From NCBI GenBank assembly GCA_018857735.1, contig JABMCL010001960.1, forward strand, positions 971,001-1,035,000: 64,000 bases of DNA. The letters run 5' to 3'. The translations under genes were made by a program, and so were the position numbers. Source of the stretch: Alviniconcha marisindica. Taxonomy: Eukaryota > Mollusca > Gastropoda > Provannidae. The notes beneath the pieces are model-generated. The model saw only the letters and a program-made list of their open reading frames with translations. It ran no database searches and was not told the DNA's origin. Shown here piece after piece: positions 12,401 to 21,400 of the stretch (its first letter is position 1; every line of letters begins with the position of its first letter).

Positions 12401-15400
12401 CATAAATAAAGCAGATTGTGTGTTTTTGTCATAATAAATAAGCGTTCTTTTGAACCTTTTATGTGTTTGGATCTTGTTGAAAGAGAATTGACTGTTTCCT
12501 TATTCTGTGAGTTCAGCGTTGCTATACAACTTACAAGGTAGACTGTCTTATTACGCTCCATCTTCACCTGTACTAAACAGGTTCTCCACCAGTTGGATTT
12601 TTTGCCAAAGTAGACAACCCTACAGCTTCTGCCTCAGATGTGGGCCTGTCTGCTGCCACTACCACATCATCCACAACTTCTGCTGCAGGTGCCACATCCT
12701 CTGTCTTTGGCTCTGGATCCTCTGTCTTTGGAGGCTCAGCTGGTGCTCCCAGCTTTAGTTCTTTGCTGAAGACAGAGGTCACAACTGCAACAACGGCCAA
12801 TGCGGCTGGTGACACCACTGTGTCGTCTTCTGGGGGGTCCTTGTTTGGAAAGCCAGCATCATCAGGTGGCAGCGGGTCTGGCTCAGTGACTGCTCCAGCA
12901 TCCTCCTCCACAACCAGCAGTGCAGGGTCACCTTTCAGTGCTGCTGGCACCGCAGGTTGGGACAGTTTCAGTCCAGTCTCTGTACCACTTTCTCCTGTCT
13001 TCTATGCCCTTCCCCATGCTGGTGTAACACACTTGTGCTAACTCTGTCATGGTACCTGTCTGACAGCCACTGTTTCTTCCTTTACTGTTATTCACTGTCT
13101 TTGATTGATAAAACAGCCACAACCACCAGGTTCATTGATTTCACTGTTGTTCACTGTCCCTGTTTGGTTAAATGGCCACTGTCACTGTGTTAACTGTTTT
13201 CACTGTTATTCACTGTCATTGATTGGTAAAACAGCCACAACCACCAGGTTGATTGATTTCATTGTTGTTCACTGTCCTTGTTTTGATAAATGGCCATTGT
13301 CACTGTGTTAACTGTTTTCACTGTAAAAAAGTGTAACCACAATCACCATATTAACTGATTTCACTGTTATTTACTGTTACTGTTGGGTAAAACAGCCACA
13401 AACACCACTTTGACTGATTTCACTGTTATTCACTGTCATTGATTGGTAAAACCACAATCACCATGTTAACTGATTTCACCATTAAACCACAATCACCATG
13501 TTAACTGATTTCACTGTTATTCACTGTCATTGATTGGTAAAACCACAACAGTCACCATGTTAACTGATTTCACTGTTATTTACCCTTTCTGTTTGGTAAA
13601 ACGACTACAAACACCACTTTGACTGATTTCACTGTTATTCACTGTCATTGATTGGTAAAACCACAACAGTCACCATGTTAACTGATTTCACTGTTATTCA
13701 CTGTCATTGGTTGGTGAAACCACAACAGTCACTGTGTTAACTGATTTCACTGTTATTTACCCTTTCCATTTGGTAAAACAGCCACAAACACCACTTTGAC
13801 TGATTTCACTGTTATTCACTGTCATTGACTGGTAAAACCACAACAATCACTATGTTAACTGATTTCACTGTTATTTACCCTTTCTGTTTGGTAAAACAGC
13901 CACAAACAACACTTTGACTGATTTTACTGTAATTCACTGTCATTGATTGGTAAAACCACAACAATCACTATGTTAACTGATTTCACTGTTATTCATTTGT
14001 TGCTTTGCTAAAAGCACATGTTAAGTGTTTTCACTGTTATTGTGGGATAAAACAGCCACAAGCACTGCAACAACTGGCTCTTTGTTTGGAACGCCAGCCT
14101 CCACTGCCCCCTCCATGTCTGGACCACCAGCTGCCACAAGCATGTCCACCACTACTGCAGCATCCAGTGTCGGTGTGTTTGCTGCGACACTGCCCACTTC
14201 AGCCGCCAGAGCCAGCAGCACTGCAGCAGCACCAGACACTGCAACCCCATTGCCTGCTGCTGCTGCTGCCACCTTGGCCCCCAACACAGGTTTGTCATCT
14301 CGCAGTCAACAACAACAACCATGGTTGAAAAACATAGATCTGAGAAAGTGATGTCAAAGCAGCCAGGCTTTGAGGAAATGTAAAGCACAAAGTATGAGTA
14401 CTTGGGCCCAATCAGTGGATGTGATTTGCAGCAGAGAAGTGAAAACCTAGAATAAAGTGTAGAATGAAAACAAGAACAAGCAAGCATTGAAAATATTGGG
14501 GCATATTTTGATCTGGGAGACCTGAAACATGGTAAATATGAAAAGATGCAGGAGGGAAAAAGGGATTGATGAAGTTGATGATATCAGTTTCCTCTCCTTC
14601 CTTTAGTGAGAAAAAGATGCAGTTAGAGTTTTTGTGTGATGATGGTGTTATTCTAATAACAATAAAAGAGATTTGAATAGTGCATTAACTAATATATTGA
14701 TCCATACATGGATTACCATTACTATCTTCAATCAATATCAGGTAAAAGAAGTGGACTAACCAGCCTCTGTGGCATCGTGGTTAGCAGTTCAGAATGTGGG
14801 TTGGAAGGTCGTGGGTCCCAATCCCATCAACATCATGTGGGATTTTGGGCCCTGGCCGGCTCCTGTCTTTGAGGGTGTCACTTCAGTAGATGATTTCTGG
14901 AAATAAAGGGGCAGGACATTACGGGTGTTTTCTGTGCTGCGACAGAGTTGTGCCCCCTGTTGGGAGGAAAAACATCGCACTCTCCCCATTTCTATACACA
15001 TACAAGAATTGAAGCAGTAGGCACAGATTGACTAAATTATCCATCTTGCAAATGTGTATGTGTTATAGCTTTACATGTTATGATGTGCACAGGTTCAGAA
15101 GTTAGTTCAACCACTACAGCTCCATCTGGCGGTCTGTTTGGGTCGGCCGTGACGGCTCCATCAGGTGGTCTGTTTGGGTCAACCACGACAGCTCCATCTG
15201 GTGGTCTGTTTGGGTCAACCACTACAACCCCATCTGGTGGTCTGTTTGGGTCAACCACTACAACCACTACAGTTCCATCTGGTGGTCTGTTTGGGTCAAC
15301 CACTACAACCACTGCAGCTCCATCTGGTGGTCTGTTTGGGTCAACCGCTACAACCACTGCAGCTCCATCTGGTGGTCTGTTTGGGTCAACTGCTACAACC

Positions 15401-18400
15401 ACTGCAGCTCCATCTGGTGGTCTGTTTGGGTCAACCACTACAACCACTGCAGCTCCATCTGGTGGTCTGTTTGGGTCATCCGCTACAACCACTACAGCGC
15501 CATCTGGTGGTCTGTTTGGGTCAGCCACTACGGCTTCGTCTGGTGGTCTGTTTGGGTCAACCACCACAGCTTCAGGAGGTCTATTTGGGTCAACCACTGC
15601 AACTACTACGGCTTCATCAGGCAGTCTGTTTGGGTCATCTGCCACAACCACCACCCCATCTTCTGGCTCCTTGTTTGCAGCGCCGCTTTCCACCAGTGCT
15701 CCAGCGCCTTTTGGGGCCTCTGCTTCCACTGCTGCACCCTCTGGTGGCCCCCTCTTTGGGGCTCCCTCTTCTTCTGCTGAAGCCTCTCCCTTTGGGTCAT
15801 CCGTTGCCCAGACCTCCGTTTTTGGGTCAGCCACAAGTACAACTGCAGGTGGCTCAGCTTCAGGGGGAGCATCTGCCACCATGACAACAACGTCTGCACC
15901 AGCTTTTGGATTTGGACAGCCCTCAGGATTGGGTGGTTTCGGCCAGCCAGCCTTTGGATCTGCTTCTGTGTTTGGACAGAGTTCCCCTGGGTGAGCGTGA
16001 AGTTCCTTTACCATGTCTGTGTGGTGTAGCATACTTGGCAAATGTGTATGGTGTGGTGGTTTCCTGTGCTGTGTTTGCCTTTAACCCATTTAGGAGGACA
16101 CTTGACACCGGCACATGACAAGATCAAGAAAAATTTGTATGCTGGCCATTATGCATGTAATTGAAAATGTCTTGGTTCAGTGCATGGAGGGGAAGGGAGC
16201 AACATTACCAACATGAAGAATGGCAGTGAAATCAGTTATTCATGCAGAAAAGACAGTGCAAATTCTGGGCTAGTTGAAATGTTTTGTACAGATGCATTAT
16301 CAGATGGGGAGTGGGGATAGCTCAGTGGTTAGAGTACCGGACTTGTGATCGAAAGGTCACGGGTTCAAATCCCCACAGGAGTGGTGGGAGAATTTTTTTC
16401 TCCAGTGTCAACTTTCAGTGCTGACTCATTTTGGTATCTGTTCCACCCCTGTGTTACCACAGTAGCACGTAAAAGACCCGTCATTCTGCCAAAAGTGCAG
16501 GTAGCAGGTTACAGCTAAATATGCATGCACCTTATGTATGTGGCTTTGCATGAAGTGACATGTGTATGGTTGTATGGTGTACACAGAATGTGCCAAGATG
16601 GCAGCAGTTCATGTGGCGCCAGCCATGCCAGTGCTGTAGTACACCACTTCAGTAGATATTCAAAAATGCACTATAAAAAGCTATTCATTCATGTAGAATC
16701 ACATGTGAGTACAGTCAGTTTGCTTGAGAGCGGAGAATAGTGCTATATAAAGGCCATCAACAACAATCAGCACCTTGTAGTTGTACAGTTAGTAGGTTGT
16801 CCTGGGGAAGGCAAGCTGCTGCAAGAACACCAGTGCCATTTCCCAGCTGTTGCTGTTTTGTTGGTGACTAGATGTTTTGCCAGGGTGACACAAAACTTCC
16901 TTTTGCAATCTTCAGTTGATTTGGGATGGTTCAGGCCTGGAGCCTCAGAGGTTTTGCCTCATATAAAAGTTAAAGCCCCCCCCCCCCCCCCCCCAATTTT
17001 CATATGGTTGTCCTTTCAGGAAAGATGGTTTGCTTTTAAATCTTTTTTAAGACCACTCTTTAGCATTCCTGGGACGTTTCTACTCAACTTGAAAATAATG
17101 AGAAAGAAAGCTTTTAGTTTGAGACTGCAATTCTGGACTGCTTGGGGATGTTTATGTGATGATGTACATGTTTCTGTCATTCTTGAATACTCCAGGAAAG
17201 ACCAGTTGCTGTTTGAGACCACTGTTCTGTACACCTTGGAGGTGATCCTGATTTAACACAATGAACACAAAGACAGACAAACCGCAAAGGGAGGAAGACT
17301 ACACATGATCCTTTACCTGACTGTGTTGGTTCTGTATGGGCATTAGAAACAAACTTTTGACAGTGGCTGTACAAGATCAAAACGCATAAGTGATTACAAA
17401 GAACGCTGTTTTAATTTGACAGTGTAAAACAAGTGCACGCTTTCAATGAAAGCACCTTTTTTAAGCTACAGACTAACAAACATTACATTAGCAAATGGTG
17501 ATATGACTGACATCTGACTGTATGACTGAAATCTGACTGCTTATTTGTCTGTTGCTTCAAGAGTTTGTTGTGGAATGGAATCACAAGGCTTACATTGTTT
17601 GTTAGTGTTATTATCTATTATCCAGACAGACAAATAATACAATAACAAAGGATATTAATGAAAATAATACAATAACAAAGGATGATATTGATGAAATCTG
17701 ACTACTAATCTGTCAGTTGCTGCAGAGGTTTGGTGTGGAATGCAAACATGAGGCATGCATTGTTTGTTACTGTTAACTGTATCTATATGTCTGTAGCTGA
17801 AAAAGATGATTGCACTGCAAATTTGCACGTGTTTTGTATTGTCCAATTAAAATAGCATTCTTTTTAACTTCTTGTATGTTTTGATCTTGTTTGGGGATGC
17901 TGGCAGTCATCTTTAAGATTTGTGTGTGGTTGTACAACTCTTTTCTCTGCTGCAGGTTTGGACAGACCAGTGGCAGTGGCTTTGGTCAGACAACTGCAGG
18001 CACTGGATTTGCAAGCAGGTATGGACTAGAGAACGGGTCTGGGCAGCCTTGCACATGCTCCTAAAGCTCCTCCTTAACATGTTACAAATTGTTCATGAAG
18101 TCAGGTTCATCCCTTACAGATATGAGTTCACAAAGTGTTTGTCAAGGTCCATGGACAGTTTGTGAAGTATGCACACATTCCAAACACCATTTGTGAATGC
18201 TGCTGAGCCTGTGCAGTTCCATTTCTGTGAAGAAACTTCACGAACATTCAAAATTGTTTGAGATTGGCTGGTTTTGAATTTTGAGCTAAGTTCACACCTT
18301 ATGATTTTGTGTGCAGCTCTGATGTTGTGTACTCTTTGTCTTACTGTGTTGATATGGTCTACTACATTAGATGGACATGATCTTTGTGCTGGGTAGGTAG

Positions 18401-21400
18401 TTACTGATCTGTGGGAAGTGCAGAGACTGCTGTGCGACCCTATCAATCCAAATGCAAGAATTAACTAGTAAAGCAAGTTTATATTAGTCCTCAGTGAGCA
18501 GCATGGTTTGCCAGCTGACCTGGTTTGTGTTTTGTTGTTGTGTGTGACTGACAGTGTTTATGCCACAGAATGCGTGGCATGGTGGGGCTGCTCCGTCATT
18601 ATTTCTCTTGGTTCCATTGTCTCTTGGCATTTGCAGCAAGCCTGAATCAGTCACTGATATTGTCAAACTAGCATTGGCACTACCAGACTGATCCTGCATT
18701 AATTATGCCATGTGACCTATTTGCTTTTTCATTATTCATGGATGGCAAAGTCTCTGGAAAAACTGCATTCATTAGCCATAGTCTTGAAGAAAAAAATGAG
18801 CAGGTTGTTCACCATTGGCCTAAGCCACTCGGTCAGTTTGGCACACCAATGTGTTTATAGTGAGTCACTGAAAGGTTCTTGCTCACTTAAGATCCCCTCA
18901 TGTAGCCATAGCTGTATACAGATGTATGTGACAGATTTGTGTGCCCTTTAATGAAATTAATAATAAATATTCAGTCATGTCATTGTCATCACTGTCAACT
19001 ATGTGTCAGCAGTGGATTTGGACAAGCTACAACAACCACAACGGAGTCTAGCAGTGGTAGTGCTGGTTTTGGTGGTCTCTTTGGCGGCAGCAGCGGAGGA
19101 GGTGTATTTGGGTTGGGTGCTAAGCCCAGTGAGGAGAAAGCCAAGCAGAATGTGTTTGGTACCACCCAGGCCTTCGGTGCTGCTCCTGCTGCCACTAACT
19201 GTAAGTTGTGATGTAAATGGCCTGTGCATAGGAAACAAACATATTGCTGCCTGTATTGTGACAAAGGCTGGAGAGTAAATCATGACCAAGAATGTAAAAA
19301 TATTGGTACTTGGTAGGACACTGGACATATTGCTGCCTGTATTGTGACAAAGGCTGGAAAGTAAATCATGACCAAGAATGTAAAAAATATTGGTACTTGG
19401 CAGGACACTGGATTTTTCATGTGGAAATAGGTTTGTTGTACATTGACTGAAAGGAAATTAGCTGTGGGGTGCCACACTTGCTGTTATTGCACTGGAGCCC
19501 ATAGAAGATGGAACTGTGAGAGGCCATTAACCACCTGATGATGGGCATTTGATTAGTACAGTAAAGTGCAGTTCAGCTTACATAAAAGCTGGAGAAGTAG
19601 TTCCTGCTATAGAGCATTTTGTAGTAAACAGTGTATTGTGTTGTGGGGGGGGGGCTAGTAGATTTTTTTCCAGGCTGGTGTGTGTCCAGGCGGGGAGGCT
19701 ATGTGCTGTGTGGGAGCTGTGGGGTGGGGCAGTAAAGCGGGCTGTTAGTAGGCCAAGGGCCAGTCAGGCCTGTGGATTATTTTTATAACTGCACTTATAG
19801 CAATTTTATGAGGTAGGCAATGGAGAGGCAATTTTGATGTTTTATCTGACATTATTTACATTTGTTTTCTTCATGCTTGATAGGTGCAGCTCTGATGTCA
19901 CTTGTATCTTTTATGTATTGATCTGTCACTGACTTCGTACCCCAAGTTTTGTTGTTGCAACGTAACTTTGTCATTTTATAATTGGCATGAATATGTGAGC
20001 GAATGTACTAAGAAAAATGACGCATTCCTTGTGTGGTAACCTTGGGACTTGTCAATACAGTTCTGTTGTAAAGAAAAGAATTAGAGTAAAGATGAGAGGG
20101 AAACATTCTGGTGGGTTGGAGGGAAAAAAGTGTTTAAATATGCTTTGTTCTTAGTGTTGAAAAATGTTGAATGCTGTCAGTAGGCGCTGATAGACAGCTT
20201 GCCTCCACAGCACTGTTTGGCGGCAAGGGCCCTGCGGCCTTTGGCAGCAGCAACAGCCAGACCAGCAACAGTGGTGGCAGTGGAATATTTGGTGGGACTG
20301 GAAGTGGTTTTGGTACTGCAGCTGCTGGCAGTGGTGGTGTAGCCTCCATGGGATTTGCTGTCACTCAAACCACTTCCAATTCTTCAGGTAACTTGTGAAT
20401 GGGAAGAATGGGGGGGGGGGGGGGGGGGGGGGGGGCTGGTGGAGTACATGTAAGATATTTTATGCAGTAAAAAATTTTAAACAGTTGTTGAGGATATGTA
20501 AACATGGCATTTGATTTTTGTTTTTTTTGTGTGCAGTTTGTGAGTTTTGTTCATGGTGACATTTCTGCTAAAATCAGAAAAATGGTAGACAGATTTTATT
20601 CACTTTGCTTTTGACAGTTTCTGAATATAATCACCATGTGGACAATATGTGGACAAAAGATTGAAACATGGTCACATGTAAAAACAAACATGATACAAAA
20701 ATATTTACGTAATTAAAGTGGCACATGTTTGTTCTGACATATTTCATGGGCATGATCAGTGATACAATCTTAGAATTTTTCATGCTTACATTCTGTCCTT
20801 ATCAATAGAAGTGGTAAACTGTTTATAGAATCAGTTTGTAAAGCACAAGGATAATCAGGTAGAAGGTGCCAAAATGTTTTCTAACAAGTGCTTAGGGGAC
20901 ATTGCCATGCCAGGGGCCTGGCCATCCAGGACCCTACCCCACTACCCCTAGTCACAAACTCCACCCCAGTACTCCTAAATCATTAACACCTCCCCAGTAC
21001 CCCTAAATCACAAACACCTCCCCACTACCCTTAAATCACAAACACCTCCCCAGTACCCCTAAATCACAAACACCTCCCCAGTACCCCTATATCACAAATG
21101 GCACCCCTGTACTCCTAAATCACAAACAGCACCCCGGTACTCATAAATCACAAACGGCACCCCAGTACTCATAAATCACAAACAGCACCCCAGTACCCCT
21201 AAATCACAAACAGTACCCCAGTACTCCTAAATCACAAATGGCACCCCAGTACCCCTAAATCACAAACAGCACCCCTAAATCACAAACAGCACCCCAGTAC
21301 TCATAAATCACAAACAGCACCCCAGTACCCCTAAATCACAAATCCCATCCCTGTACTCCTAAATCACAAACCCCATTTCAGTACTTCTAAATCACAAACA

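Noticed and set aside
15037..16041. Long minus-strand open frame (334 residues) of DPNRPPDGAVVVV repeats opposite exon G
   Set aside because: It is the mirror of the coding minisatellite: a repeat unit divisible by 3 keeps other frames open. The plus frame has FG motifs, fitting splice sites and phases.
16310..16385. A functional tRNA gene
   Set aside because: Box A and box B are present, but it continues into a long SINE body with a second copy elsewhere and no proper acceptor-stem pairing.
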